A stretch of DNA of 64,000 nucleotides from Ruminococcus sp. (lineage in GTDB: Bacteria > Bacillota > Clostridia > Oscillospirales > Ruminococcaceae): the NCBI GenBank assembly GCA_017623515.1, contig JAGAOV010000017.1, forward strand, positions 124,001 to 188,000, read 5' to 3'. Position 1 is the first letter of the stretch; every line of letters begins with the position of its first letter. Shown here in pieces: positions 16,158-26,445 of the stretch. The position numbers and the translations under genes were made by a program. The notes beneath the pieces are model-generated. The model saw only the letters and a list, made by a program, of their open reading frames with translations, had not been told where the DNA came from and made no database searches.

Positions 16158-17159
16158 ATGAAGAAAATCGCTTTTATTGCAGCAATTGGTATATGCATGG
16201 CATCATTTGCTGGCTGCGGAAAAATGGACAAAATGATTGACGCTGCAAAGGAAGCAGCGGAATCTGTTATATCTGAAAATTTATCTGACGATAAGGAAAA
16301 CTCTGAGGAAGAAAATACAACAGAGGCAGAATCTATAGAAGAAAAAACTACAGAAGCAGCAACAGAGAAATCTGTGGAGGAGACTTCTGAAGAAAAGGAA
16401 GAATCTAAGGAAGAATCAGAAAAGGAAACATCTGAATCACAGACTTCTGATAAGGTAATATATGAATCGGAGAATGTGCGTATTGAGTTTATAGGAGAAG
16501 AGCAGACTGAAAGTTACTTTGAAATAAATCTGAGTATCGAAAACCTTACTGACAGTAATGCAGTAGTTTATATTGAAAGAGGTTCAGTATGTGATGTAAT
16601 GGTAGATTCATTTATGTACGCTGAGATAGAAGCAGGACAGACATCAGAGGAAACAATATCATTCTATTCGAGAGATCTTGAGATGAATAATATTGACCAG
16701 ATCGGTACAGTAGAGTTTAAAGCCATTGTGAGTGACGCTGAAAGCTATGAAACCATTGAAAAAACAGATATGCTTTCTATTAAGCTTGATGAAGTAAGCA
16801 GCTATAAGCGAAATGAGGGTAAAGTAATATTTAATGACAAGGGCTTCAAGCTTACATATATCGGAGTGAAATCTGTTGAGGATACTCTGCTAGGCAGCAA
16901 CATAGTGTTTGAGCTTGAAAATTCGTCCGATAGAAATATTACAGTAAGTATGGATGGTGTAAAAGTAGACGGTAATGAATGTGACGCTTTTCTCTTTAAT
17001 GAAATTACAGCTGGAAAGTATACAAACACTGATTTTTCATTTTTTGACGAGATAGATTTTGCCGCAGCCAAGAAAGTTGAATTTACTTTCAGGGTAATTG
17101 ACTCAGACAGCTATGACAGCATTATTGAGGAATATCCTGTTACGATAGAGTTGAAGTAA
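16158..17159 (+). CDS. Lipoprotein with duplicated beta domain
   Basis: A 333-residue predicted lipoprotein. The signal peptide ends in the lipobox FAGC (Cys near residue 20). A ~75-residue linker rich in Glu, Ser and Thr follows. Two similar ~105-residue domains come next: one from VIYESENVRIEFIGEEQT to TDMLSIKL, the other from VIFNDKGFKLTYIGVKSVE to YPVTIELK. Both share a predicted beta-sandwich pattern (strand, hydrophobic N-L-T/S-S, conserved F near the end) like DUF4352/DUF5067 Ig-like lipoprotein domains. Start 16158 is chosen over 16152 because GGAG is 7 nt upstream. The function is unknown. It is 43 nt downstream of rarA. Confidence 0.75.
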   Translation: MKKIAFIAAIGICMASFAGCGKMDKMIDAAKEAAESVISENLSDDKENSEEENTTEAESIEEKTTEAATEKSVEETSEEKEESKEESEKETSESQTSDKVIYESENVRIEFIGEEQTESYFEINLSIENLTDSNAVVYIERGSVCDVMVDSFMYAEIEAGQTSEETISFYSRDLEMNNIDQIGTVEFKAIVSDAESYETIEKTDMLSIKLDEVSSYKRNEGKVIFNDKGFKLTYIGVKSVEDTLLGSNIVFELENSSDRNITVSMDGVKVDGNECDAFLFNEITAGKYTNTDFSFFDEIDFAAAKKVEFTFRVIDSDSYDSIIEEYPVTIELK

Positions 17160-17219
17160 AATTGCTATAGAAAATATGGTCAGCTATACTATTATAATAC
17201 TATAATATCAGTATGCAAA

Positions 17220-17251
17220 ACGGGCGGTCAGAAACCGCCCGTAATTTTTTT
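17220..17251. terminator. Bidirectional terminator between the lipoprotein gene and leuA
   Basis: ACGGGCGGT (17220-17228) pairs perfectly with ACCGCCCGT (17234-17242) around CAGAA. AATTTTTTT follows on the plus strand and TTTTG on the minus strand, serving two convergent genes. Confidence 0.85.
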
Positions 17252-17261
17252 AGATTCAAGT

Positions 17262-18941
17262 TTATTTACAGTCCGATATATCACAAAGCATACGGTTTAT
17301 AGCACCAATGAGAGCCTTGACTGATGATGTAGCTATATCAGTGTGAATGCCCACGCCCCAGTATGTTATTTCGTCACGTTCCAATCCTACATATGAAACG
17401 GCATTTGCAGAGGAACATATTTCCAGTGCATGCTCAGTATATGTGGTCAGAACGAATTCTGCGCCGAGATAGTTTTTCAGTGCATTGTGTACCGCATTCA
17501 GTCTGCCGTTTCCGGTGGCATGTATTTTTTCTGTATTGCCATTGCAGCAAACGGTTAAAGCTGTGTCGATCATGCCGTCATCCTTCAGGGAATAGCGTAT
17601 CTCCGGTGCTGATAAAGGGGATTCAATATTAACATAGCTTTCAGTGAATATCTCCATAACCTCTTCCGGCTGAAGCTCCTTGTGCGCTCTGTCAGAAACG
17701 CCCTTTACCAAATAGCCGAAGGATTCCCTCATTTTCGGAGGAATGTTATATCCATATCTTGTTTCCATCAAGTAGCCTATACCGCCTTTTCCGGACTGGC
17801 TGTTGATACGGATAACGTCCGCCTCATACTCTCTGCCAACGTCTTTAGGATCAATAGGAAGATACGGTACTGTCCAGTGTTCCGGATGTTTCTCCTCACG
17901 CCATTTCATGCCCTTAGCAATAGCGTCCTGATGAGAACCGCTGAACGCTGCAAACACCAGTTGACCGCTGTAGGGAGAACGCTCATATACGTGCATGCGT
18001 GTTACACGCTCATATACCTTTGTGATTTCCGGAAGATTAGAAAAATCCAGTTCCGGCTCTATACCCTGAGAATACATGTTCAGAGCGAGAGTTATAATAT
18101 CAACATTTCCTGTACGCTCACCATTTCCGAAAAGCGTTCCCTCAATTCTGTCACCGCCTGCAAGCAGTCCCATTTCACTGTCTGCCACTGCGCAGCCTCT
18201 GTCATTATGCGGATGAAGTGAAAGGATAACATTCTCACGGCGATTAAGGTTATCGCTCATGAACTCTACCTGATTTGCATATACGTGCGGCATTGAATGG
18301 GATACTGTTACCGGAAGATTTATTATAACCTTGTCATTTTCAGTTGGCTGCCATATATCTATTACACGATTGCATATTTCGAGTGCAAATTCAGGTTCAG
18401 TTCCGGTGAAGCTTTCCGGAGAATATTCAAATGTGAAGTGTCCTTGAGTTTTGCTGCGGTATTCCATGCACATTTTTGCTCCGGATTCTGCAATAGCGAT
18501 AATCTCCTCCTTGCTGCGTTTGAATACCTGTTCTCTCTGAGCAAGTGAAGTGGAATTATACAGGTGTACGATAGCATGCTTTGCACCTTTCAGTGCTTCA
18601 AAGGTTTTAGCAATAATATGTTCTCTTGCCTGAGTAAGAACCTGAATTGTTACATCATCCGGAATCATATCGTTCTCAATAAGTGTGCGGCAGAATTCGT
18701 ATTCTGTTTCAGATGCAGCCGGAAATCCGATTTCAATTTCCTTGAATCCGATTTTTACCAGTACCTTAAAAAATTCCAGCTTTTCCTCAAGGCTCATAGG
18801 TGTAATAAGAGCCTGATTTCCGTCACGAAGGTCTACACTGCACCATATGGGAGCTTTTTCAATGCATGTTTTTTCCATCCATTTCATCGTAGGATTTTTG
18901 ATAGGAAAAAATTGTCTTGTGTACTTGTTTACATTTTTCAT
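17262..18941 (-). CDS. leuA: 2-isopropylmalate synthase (long-type LeuA)
   Basis: A 559-residue enzyme that condenses acetyl-CoA with 3-methyl-2-oxobutanoate, the committed step of leucine synthesis. PIWCSVDLRDGNQALITPM contains the metal and substrate DLRDGNQ motif, LSLHPHNDRGCAVADSEMGLLAGGDRIEG the metal-binding HxH region, and GNGERTGNVD the conserved GxGERxGN. The N-terminal KYTRQFFPIKNPTMKWMEK and a C-terminal regulatory domain place it in the longer LeuA subgroup (about 550-560 residues). The start at 18941 follows AAAGGAACG; in-frame codons upstream to 19067 run through the T-box terminator. It diverges from the ilv/leu operon and is controlled by the leader at 18979-19268. Confidence 0.96.
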   Translation of the reverse strand: MKNVNKYTRQFFPIKNPTMKWMEKTCIEKAPIWCSVDLRDGNQALITPMSLEEKLEFFKVLVKIGFKEIEIGFPAASETEYEFCRTLIENDMIPDDVTIQVLTQAREHIIAKTFEALKGAKHAIVHLYNSTSLAQREQVFKRSKEEIIAIAESGAKMCMEYRSKTQGHFTFEYSPESFTGTEPEFALEICNRVIDIWQPTENDKVIINLPVTVSHSMPHVYANQVEFMSDNLNRRENVILSLHPHNDRGCAVADSEMGLLAGGDRIEGTLFGNGERTGNVDIITLALNMYSQGIEPELDFSNLPEITKVYERVTRMHVYERSPYSGQLVFAAFSGSHQDAIAKGMKWREEKHPEHWTVPYLPIDPKDVGREYEADVIRINSQSGKGGIGYLMETRYGYNIPPKMRESFGYLVKGVSDRAHKELQPEEVMEIFTESYVNIESPLSAPEIRYSLKDDGMIDTALTVCCNGNTEKIHATGNGRLNAVHNALKNYLGAEFVLTTYTEHALEICSSANAVSYVGLERDEITYWGVGIHTDIATSSVKALIGAINRMLCDISDCK

Positions 18942-18978
18942 GGTTATCGTTCCTTTCAAAATCAGATGTGTGCAGATA

Positions 18979-19268
18979 TAAAAAAAGTCTCTTCTATGCC
19001 TAAGCATAAAAGAGACGAAGATTACAATTCTCCGTGGTACCACTCTTCTTGACGAAAATACGTCCACTCTGTCACATCATGCAATGTGCTTCTCTGTAAC
19101 GGGAGAAACCCGTTGCCGCCTACTTACATTTCAGCCGCACAGCTCAGGGATGAGTTATTCTGTTTCCTGTGTACTGTCTCGCACCATCCGACAGTTCTCT
19201 GTTAGCGTAAGAAACATATTTTTTCCCGTCACAGCCCTTATTAAAATATACAGAAGTCATGCTCCTTG
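18979..19268 (-). promoter_or_regulatory. Leucine T-box riboswitch of leuA
   Basis: On the minus strand the leader has Stem I with an apical AGAGAACTGTCGGATGGTGC-type segment, the specifier region AACTCATCCCTGAG with a CUC (Leu) codon (complement of 19152-19154), the T-box AGAGTGGTACCACGG (complement of 19032-19046), and a terminator pairing 18987-18999 with 19004-19016 followed by seven T. Uncharged leucyl-tRNA should favour the antiterminator and switch leuA on. Confidence 0.93.
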
Positions 19269-19274
19269 GCTTAC

Positions 19275-19303
19275 ATTTTAGCCTATCTAATTTTACTTGT
19301 CAA
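19275..19303 (-). promoter_or_regulatory. Promoter of the leuA T-box leader
   Basis: TTGACA (complement of 19298-19303), 17-bp spacer, TAAAAT (complement of 19275-19280). Between here and the plus-strand ilv promoter at 19414, the sequence is AT-rich with no clear feature. Confidence 0.8.
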
Positions 19304-19413
19304 CCCTTAGAATGAAATGTTTAAATAAAGTTAATATTTCATAGTAGATTTCAAGGACATATTTCCTATAAATGTATACGATGTTTCTTAACTGTAAAAC
19401 CTGTTTATGTATC

Positions 19414-19442
19414 TTGCAATCAGCGTTTTAAAGTGCTATACT
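19414..19442 (+). promoter_or_regulatory. Promoter of the ilv/leu operon
   Basis: TTGCAA (19414-19419), 17-bp spacer, TATACT (19437-19442). The transcript would begin near 19449. Confidence 0.75.
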
Positions 19443-19458
19443 AAAAAACAGATAACCT

Positions 19459-19510
19459 TGCGGAAAAGCCGAATCTGCCGGTCAGTCAGAGGCTTCCGCA
19501 TTTATATTTT
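19459..19510 (+). promoter_or_regulatory. Leader hairpin of the ilv operon, possible attenuator
   Basis: TGCGGAA-AAGCC (19459-19470) pairs with GGC-TTCCGCA (19491-19500), and TTTATATTTT follows, as in a terminator. It begins only about 10 nt after the predicted transcription start and leaves no room for a T-box or leader peptide. It may cap the RNA, pause polymerase or terminate part of the transcripts. A second small pairing (GCCG/CGGT) lies in the loop. Confidence 0.5.
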
Positions 19511-19531
19511 ACAATAAAAGGGTGAATCAAA

Positions 19532-21280
19532 ATGAAGTTAAAAGGCGCACAGATCATTATCGAAACTCTGATCGAACAGGGTGCTGAAACTGTTTTCGGC
19601 TATCCGGGCGGTCAGGTAATAGATATATATGACGCACTTTACATGGCGCAGGATCGCATACATCATATCATCACTGCTCATGAGCAGGGTGCGTCTCATG
19701 CAGCAGACGGCTTTGCTCGTGCAAGCGGCAAGGTTGGCGTGGTTATCGCTACATCCGGCCCTGGTGCTACAAATCTGGTAACAGGTATAGCAACCGCATA
19801 TCTCGATTCCATTCCGCTTGTGGCAATTACAGGAAACGTTCCGAACTCTCTCATCGGAAGAGACAGTTTTCAGGAAGTTGATATTACAGGCGTTACAATG
19901 CCCATTACAAAGCACAATTTCTTTGTAAAAACAATAGAAGAGCTTGCACCTACTATCCGTGAGGCTTTCCGTATTGCAAAATCCGGAAGACCCGGTCCTG
20001 TACTTGTTGATATTCCTAAGGATGTTCAGCAGGCGATCGGTGAATATGAAGCTGCTTCTGTGGTTGAAAAAGCTCCTGTTCCGGAAGTTGATATGAACGC
20101 AGTTGCTGAGGCTGCAAAAATGATTGCCGAATCAAAGAAGCCTTATATTTACATAGGCGGCGGTGCAGTTACTGATGACGCAGGCGCAGAGATAGCAGCT
20201 CTTGCTGATAAGATAGACGCTCCTATCGGCTGTACAATGATGGGACTTTCTGCTGTTCCTACAGATAATCCCAGATGGCTTGGCATGGAGGGTATGCATG
20301 GTCACTATGCATCCTCAATTGCACAGAATGAAGCAGACCTTATCATTACAGCAGGCTGCCGTTTCAGCGACAGAGGCACTGGCAACGTTTCAAAATATGC
20401 GAGAAACGCTAAAATTATTCACATTGACATAGACGCATCAGAGCTTAACAAGAATATCAAGGCTAACCTTGGTCTCACAGGCTCTTTGAAGAAGATACTT
20501 ACAGTACTCTTTGAGGCTGTTTCAGAAAAGAAGCTTCCTGAATGGAGCGCACGTATTGAAGAACTGAAGGCTTATACAGCAGAGCTTGAGCGTCAGGGCG
20601 ATGAAATCACTCCCTTTACCGCAATCGACGCTATTATGGAAGCTGCTGAAAATGCAGGCGATGATATTATCGTTGCAACAGACGTAGGTCAGCATCAGAT
20701 GTGGGCTGCACAGCGTTTTGAATTCAGCCGTTCACGCACATTTATTTCCAGCGGCGGTCTTGGTACTATGGGATTTGGTCTCGGTGCTGCTATCGGCGCA
20801 GCTACTGCTACAGGCAAAAAGACAGTCCTCATTACAGGCGACGGCAGTTTCGGCATGAACCTCAATGAGCTTGCAACTGCTGTTACAAATCAGTCACCTG
20901 TTGTTATATTCGTTATGAATAACGGCGTTCTGGGTATGGTTCGTCAGTGGCAGACTCTGTTCTTTGACAAGCACTACTCAAATACTACTCTCCAGAGAAA
21001 GACTGATTTTGTAAAGCTGGCAGAAGCTTTCGGTCTGCCGGCATTCAGAGTAGGTTCTATTCCGGGCGTTACCTGTCCCAAGAACTGCGAGGAATGCTCA
21101 AATATGGAAAGCTGTATCGGTACTCTTGACGAGCTGAAGGATGTTCTGAAGAAGGCATTTGAGGTAAAAGGCCCTGTTCTGGTAGACTGCACTATTGATT
21201 GCGATGCATTTGTACTTCCTATGCTTCCGCCCGGCGGCTCTATTGATGATATTATCGTAGATCCGACTGCGAAGAACTGA
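19532..21280 (+). CDS. ilvB: Acetolactate synthase large subunit with Cys4 insertion
   Basis: A 582-residue thiamine-diphosphate enzyme making acetolactate and acetohydroxybutyrate. Motifs: FGYPGGQVIDIYDAL, HEQGASHAADGFARASG (catalytic Glu), SGPGATNLVTGIATA, and the cofactor-binding segment GDGSFGMNLNELATAV to NNGVLGMVRQWQ. An insertion near the end places cysteines at 515, 519, 522 and 528 (CPKNCEEC then SNMESC, C-x3-C-x2-C-x5-C) between LPAFRVGSIPGVT and IGTLDELKDVL. Standard IlvB proteins lack this. The C-terminal MLPPGGSIDDII is normal. First gene of the operon; ilvN starts 13 nt downstream. Confidence 0.96.
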   Translation: MKLKGAQIIIETLIEQGAETVFGYPGGQVIDIYDALYMAQDRIHHIITAHEQGASHAADGFARASGKVGVVIATSGPGATNLVTGIATAYLDSIPLVAITGNVPNSLIGRDSFQEVDITGVTMPITKHNFFVKTIEELAPTIREAFRIAKSGRPGPVLVDIPKDVQQAIGEYEAASVVEKAPVPEVDMNAVAEAAKMIAESKKPYIYIGGGAVTDDAGAEIAALADKIDAPIGCTMMGLSAVPTDNPRWLGMEGMHGHYASSIAQNEADLIITAGCRFSDRGTGNVSKYARNAKIIHIDIDASELNKNIKANLGLTGSLKKILTVLFEAVSEKKLPEWSARIEELKAYTAELERQGDEITPFTAIDAIMEAAENAGDDIIVATDVGQHQMWAAQRFEFSRSRTFISSGGLGTMGFGLGAAIGAATATGKKTVLITGDGSFGMNLNELATAVTNQSPVVIFVMNNGVLGMVRQWQTLFFDKHYSNTTLQRKTDFVKLAEAFGLPAFRVGSIPGVTCPKNCEECSNMESCIGTLDELKDVLKKAFEVKGPVLVDCTIDCDAFVLPMLPPGGSIDDIIVDPTAKN

Positions 21281-21293
21281 AAGAGGTGAGATC

Positions 21294-21788
21294 ATGGAAC
21301 AATTCGTAATTTCTATTCTCGTTGCAAACCGTTCAGGCGTGCTGACTCGTGTTTCCAGCATGTTTACACGCCGTGGTTTCAATATTGATACACTCACTGT
21401 AGGAGAAACAGAATCTCCTGAATTCTCACGTATCACCGTTACCCACAGAGGTGACAAGGCTATCTGCGATCAGATCGTAAAGCAGCTTGAAAAAATGTAT
21501 GATGTGGAAAAGGTTCAGGTAATGCAGCGTGATACCACTGCGGCACGTGAGCTTCTTCTCATAAAGGTAAAGCACACTCCCGAACAGCGTCAGGACATTC
21601 TCTCTGTAACAGATGTATTCCGTGCAAAGATCATTGACTTTTCTCAGGAGGCTCTGGTTATCGAAATTCAGGGAGCAACATCCAAGATCAACGCATTTAT
21701 CGAGCTTCTCAAGCCCTATGGCATCCTTGAAATGTGCCGTACAGGTCTTGTTGCTCTTGAAAGAGGCGGCAACTGTCTCAAGGACTAA
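21294..21788 (+). CDS. ilvN: Acetolactate synthase small (regulatory) subunit
   Basis: A 164-residue regulatory partner of IlvB. It starts MEQFVISILVANRSGVLTRVSSMF, the ACT-domain beginning, with RRGFNIDTLTVGETE next, which binds valine for feedback control. A second ferredoxin-like ACT-related domain (about residues 80-160) follows, ending with MCRTGLVALERG. Length is typical. It lies directly behind ilvB, with the ribosome site AAAGAGGTGAG. Confidence 0.96.
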   Translation: MEQFVISILVANRSGVLTRVSSMFTRRGFNIDTLTVGETESPEFSRITVTHRGDKAICDQIVKQLEKMYDVEKVQVMQRDTTAARELLLIKVKHTPEQRQDILSVTDVFRAKIIDFSQEALVIEIQGATSKINAFIELLKPYGILEMCRTGLVALERGGNCLKD

Positions 21789-21811
21789 GCCGTGCTTATA
21801 AACGTTTATAA

Positions 21812-22873
<1,062 letters not shown>

Positions 22874-22891
22874 TCCGGATTTCCGGTAAGA

Positions 22892-22940
22892 AAGCTGCCC
22901 TTCCTGATCGGATATATCCATTCAGGAGGGCAGCTTGTTT
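22892..22940 (+). terminator. Intra-operon hairpin between ilvC and ilvD
   Basis: AAGCTGCCCTTCCTGA (22892-22907) pairs with TCAGGAGGGCAGCTT (22922-22936) with one bulge, followed by GTTTTATTT. It has terminator form and lies between two genes of one pathway. It probably lowers ilvD and later genes relative to ilvC, or stabilises the upstream mRNA end. Confidence 0.7.
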
Positions 22941-22960
22941 TATTTACGAGGTGAAATATT

Positions 22961-24622
22961 ATGAGTAAGAATTTCTACTGTGACGGCGTTGATAAAGCAC
23001 CACAGCGTTCTCTGCTGAACGCACTTGGCATGACTAAGGAAGAAATGCAGAGACCTATGGTAGGTATCGTTTCTTCCTACAACGAGATCGTTCCCGGTCA
23101 CATGAACATTGATAAGATCGTGGAGGCTGTAAAGCTTGGCGTTGCTATGGCTGGAGGAACTCCTGTTGTATTCCCTGCAATTGCAGTCTGTGATGGTATT
23201 GCTATGGGACACAAGGGAATGAAGTATTCTCTGGTAACAAGAGACCTTATCGCAGATTCCACAGAATGTATGGCTCTTGCACATCACTTTGACGCACTGG
23301 TTATGATTCCAAACTGCGACAAGAATGTTCCCGGTCTCCTTATGGCGGCTGCACGATTAAATGTTCCAACTGTTTTCGTAAGCGGCGGCCCTATGCTTGC
23401 AGGTCATGTAAAGGGTAAGAAAACAAGCCTTTCCAGCATGTTTGAAGCTGTAGGCTCTTATTCTGCCGGCAAGTATACCCTTGAAGATGTAGAGGAATAT
23501 GAAAACAAGGCATGTCCCACATGCGGCTCATGCTCCGGTATGTATACTGCTAACTCCATGAACTGTCTGACTGAGGTTCTGGGTATGGGACTCCGTGGAA
23601 ACGGAACTATTCCGGCTGTATATTCCGACAGAATCAAGCTTGCTAAACACGCAGGCATGGCTGTTATGGAACTGTACAGAAAGAATATCCGTCCTCGTGA
23701 CATCATGACGGAAAAAGCTTTTGAAAACGCTCTCACTGCTGATATGGCTCTGGGCTGCTCCACAAACAGTATGCTTCATCTGCCGGCTATTGCAAATGAA
23801 TGCGGAATCAAGATCAATCTTGACATGGCAAATGAAGTGAGCGCAAGAACTCCGAATCTCTGCCACTTAGCTCCTGCTGGTCATGCATATATGGAAGACC
23901 TTAACGAAGCCGGCGGCGTTTACGCAGTTCTGAATGAGCTTGCAAAGAAAAATCTCATTCACACCGATGTTATGACATGTACAGGAAAGACTCTGGGCGA
24001 AAACATCAGCGGCGTAATAAACAAGAATCATGACATCATACGTCCTATTGAAAATCCATATAGTGAAACAGGCGGTATTGCTGTTCTGAGAGGCAACCTT
24101 GCTCCTGACGGATGCGTTGTAAAGAGAAGCGCAGTTGCAGAGGAAATGATGCAGCATAAAGGACCGGCAAAGGTATTTGACAGCGAGGAAGAAGCTATCG
24201 AGGTTATTCTTGGCGGCGGCATTCAGGCAGGCGATATTGTTGTTATCCGCTATGAAGGCCCTGCCGGCGGCCCTGGCATGAGAGAGATGCTTTCACCAAC
24301 ATCTGCCATTGCAGGTATGGGACTTGATAAGGAGGTTGCACTCATTACTGATGGACGTTTCTCCGGTGCAACAAGAGGCGCAGCTATCGGTCATGTTTCC
24401 CCTGAGGCTGTAAGCGGCGGTATTATTGCCTATGTAAAGGACGGAGATATTATTTCTATTGATATTCCTAATCATTCCATCACACTTGAGGTCTCAGATG
24501 AAGAACTGGCAGAACGCAGAAAGACAATGGAAATCAAGGTAAAAACAAATCTGACAGGTTACCTCAAACGTTATTCAAAAATGGTTGCTTCGGCGGATAA
24601 GGGTGCGATTATCAATTATTGA
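22961..24622 (+). CDS. ilvD: Dihydroxyacid dehydratase
   Basis: A 553-residue iron-sulfur dehydratase producing 2-oxoisovalerate and 2-oxo-3-methylvalerate. [15 protein letters not shown] and [20 protein letters not shown] carry the cluster cysteines. [19 protein letters not shown] and the C-terminal [20 protein letters not shown] are conserved catalytic segments. Length fits the bacterial enzyme. The start is preceded by ACGAGGTG. Its stop codon TGA at 24620-24622 lies 2 nt before the ATG of the transposase-like gene that interrupts the operon. Confidence 0.97.
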   Translation: MSKNFYCDGVDKAPQRSLLNALGMTKEEMQRPMVGIVSSYNEIVPGHMNIDKIVEAVKLGVAMAGGTPVVFPAIAVCDGIAMGHKGMKYSLVTRDLIADSTECMALAHHFDALVMIPNCDKNVPGLLMAAARLNVPTVFVSGGPMLAGHVKGKKTSLSSMFEAVGSYSAGKYTLEDVEEYENKACPTCGSCSGMYTANSMNCLTEVLGMGLRGNGTIPAVYSDRIKLAKHAGMAVMELYRKNIRPRDIMTEKAFENALTADMALGCSTNSMLHLPAIANECGIKINLDMANEVSARTPNLCHLAPAGHAYMEDLNEAGGVYAVLNELAKKNLIHTDVMTCTGKTLGENISGVINKNHDIIRPIENPYSETGGIAVLRGNLAPDGCVVKRSAVAEEMMQHKGPAKVFDSEEEAIEVILGGGIQAGDIVVIRYEGPAGGPGMREMLSPTSAIAGMGLDKEVALITDGRFSGATRGAAIGHVSPEAVSGGIIAYVKDGDIISIDIPNHSITLEVSDEELAERRKTMEIKVKTNLTGYLKRYSKMVASADKGAIINY

Positions 24623-24624
24623 AT

Positions 24625-25134
24625 ATGAAAAATCTTCCTCAAAGAAAACCAAATCGTTTGAAGGATTTTGATTATAGTTCTGATGCAATGTATTTTATTA
24701 CAATTTGTGTACAAGGCAAGGAATGTGTTTTATCACAAATTGTAGGGGACGGCGCCCTCGACGTCCCGATAAATACGCTTACCGAATACGGTAAGATTGT
24801 TGAAAAATATATAGTATCAGGTAATCGGACAGAGTGTATCAGAGTTGATAATTATGTTGTTATGCCAAACCACATACATCTTATACTATCAATAAATAAG
24901 AATAGAACTTCAGTTGATTCAAGCGGGACGTCGAGGGCGCCGTCCCCTACAAATCAGTTGATTCCGCATTTTATTTCTACTTTAAAACGATTTTGTCATG
25001 CAGAAATTGGTTTTAAAATCTTTCAGCGTTCCTATCATGACCATATAATACGTAATGAAAAGGAATATATAAAAATATGGGAATATATAGAAAACAATCC
25101 GGCGAAATGGAATGAGGACTGTTTTTATATTTGA
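24625..25134 (+). CDS. REP-associated tyrosine transposase (RAYT, Y1 type)
   Basis: A 169-residue HUH single-strand endonuclease of the Y1_Tnp/RAYT class. [21 protein letters not shown] is the N-terminal strand, MPNHIHLIL holds the HxH metal motif and [16 protein letters not shown] the catalytic Tyr; [12 protein letters not shown] is the usual end. The gene contains a 29-bp perfect inverted repeat (24740-24768 and 24924-24952), translated as VGDGALDVP and [10 protein letters not shown], absent from ordinary family members. It begins 2 nt after ilvD without a clear ribosome site, and TTG at 24619 is another possible start. It has no terminal repeats of its own and sits in the middle of a biosynthetic operon, so it is probably transcribed with it. 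Confidence 0.88.
   Translation: MKNLPQRKPNRLKDFDYSSDAMYFITICVQGKECVLSQIVGDGALDVPINTLTEYGKIVEKYIVSGNRTECIRVDNYVVMPNHIHLILSINKNRTSVDSSGTSRAPSPTNQLIPHFISTLKRFCHAEIGFKIFQRSYHDHIIRNEKEYIKIWEYIENNPAKWNEDCFYI
24740..24768 (+). repeat. REP-like repeat, left arm inside the RAYT gene
   Basis: A 29-bp sequence beginning TTGTAGGGGACGG and ending GACGTCCCG, with internal palindromic parts (GGCGCC, GACGTC). Its exact inverse complement is at 24924-24952. A diverged relative is at 59572. Confidence 0.9.
24924..24952 (-). repeat. REP-like repeat, right arm inside the RAYT gene
   Basis: Perfect 29-of-29 inverse complement of 24740-24768, 155 bp away. In RNA the arms could fold into a long stem, possibly limiting translation of the transposase or marking the DNA it acts on. 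Both copies stay in frame. Confidence 0.9.
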
Positions 25135-25181
25135 TACGATCTCACTTTTGCATATTTAAACTAATGAAAGGACTGATACAA

Positions 25182-26444
25182 ATGGGTATGACAATGACAC
25201 AGAAGATTCTGGCAGCACACGCAGGTCTTGAGAGCGTTGAGGCAGGCGAGCTGATTCTGGTTGAGCTGGACAGAGTTCTTGGCAATGACATAACCTCACC
25301 TGTGGCTATACGTGAATTTGAGAAACTTGGGATGGACAGGGTATACGACAAGGATAAGGTGACCATGGTAATGGATCACTTTGCGCCCAACAAGGACATC
25401 AAGGCAGCGACTCAGTGTAAAATGTGCAGAGATTTCTGCGCTGAAAAAGAAGTAACACACTTCTATGACGTTGGACAGATGGGTATTGAACATGCATTGC
25501 TGCCCGAAAAAGGTCTTGTGGTTTCCGGTGACGTTGTTATTGGTGCGGATTCTCATACCTGCACATACGGCGCACTGGGCGCATTCTCAACAGGCGTAGG
25601 CTCTACCGATATGGCATGCGGTATGGCTATCGGCAAGGCATGGTTCAAAGTGCCTTCCGCTATAAAGTTTGAACTGAAAGGCAAGCTTAATCCATATATC
25701 TCCGGTAAGGATGTTATTCTTCATATAATTGGCATGATAGGCGTAGACGGCGCACTGTACCGTTCTATGGAATTTACAGGCGAAGGTGTTGCGAGCCTTT
25801 CCATAAGTGACAGACTTACCATGACAAACATGGCTATTGAAGCTGGTGCTAAGAATGGTATTTTTGAGGTTGACGAACAGACTCTCGCTTACATTGCAGA
25901 GCACAGTGACCGCACTCCTGTTGTATACAAGGCTGACGAGGACGCTGTTTACGATGAAACATATGTAATTGATCTCTCCGAAATAAAGTCAACTGTTGCA
26001 TTCCCTCACCTGCCTGAGAATACACGCACTATCGGCAATGTTGGAGATGTTAAGATAGATCAGGTAGTTATCGGTTCATGTACAAACGGCTTCTACCGTG
26101 ATATTGAAGAGGCTGCTTCTATTCTGAAGGGCAGGAAGGTCGCTAAAAACGTCCGTGCTATCATCATTCCGGCTACTCAGGATATTTACCTGAAGGCAAT
26201 GGAAAATGGTCTGCTCCGGATATTCATTGAAGCAGGCTGTATCGTTTCCACACCTACCTGCGGCCCCTGTCTCGGCGGTCATATGGGTATTCTCGCAGCA
26301 GGCGAACGTGCTGTTTCAACAACTAACAGAAACTTTGTTGGAAGAATGGGCCATCCTACATCTGAAGTATATCTTGCAAGTCCGGCTGTTGCTGCTGCAA
26401 GTGCCATAACCGGCAGGATCACCGATCCAAAGGAGGTAATGTAA
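25182..26444 (+). CDS. leuC: 3-isopropylmalate dehydratase large subunit
   Basis: A 420-residue aconitase-family subunit that with LeuD isomerises 2- to 3-isopropylmalate. [28 protein letters not shown] is the core active-site region. [16 protein letters not shown] and [13 protein letters not shown] carry the three 4Fe-4S cysteines. The ~420-residue length is the shorter clostridial/archaeal form. The start at 25182 ([15 protein letters not shown]) follows AAAGGACTG; in-frame codons from 25131 overlap the transposase end and are unlikely. One base separates its stop from the leuD ATG. Confidence 0.95.
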   Translation: MGMTMTQKILAAHAGLESVEAGELILVELDRVLGNDITSPVAIREFEKLGMDRVYDKDKVTMVMDHFAPNKDIKAATQCKMCRDFCAEKEVTHFYDVGQMGIEHALLPEKGLVVSGDVVIGADSHTCTYGALGAFSTGVGSTDMACGMAIGKAWFKVPSAIKFELKGKLNPYISGKDVILHIIGMIGVDGALYRSMEFTGEGVASLSISDRLTMTNMAIEAGAKNGIFEVDEQTLAYIAEHSDRTPVVYKADEDAVYDETYVIDLSEIKSTVAFPHLPENTRTIGNVGDVKIDQVVIGSCTNGFYRDIEEAASILKGRKVAKNVRAIIIPATQDIYLKAMENGLLRIFIEAGCIVSTPTCGPCLGGHMGILAAGERAVSTTNRNFVGRMGHPTSEVYLASPAVAAASAITGRITDPKEVM

Positions 26445-26445
26445 C

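Noticed and set aside
18564..19052. Plus-strand 162-codon frame over the start of leuA
   Set aside because: Antisense shadow of leuA and its T-box terminator; no ribosome site.
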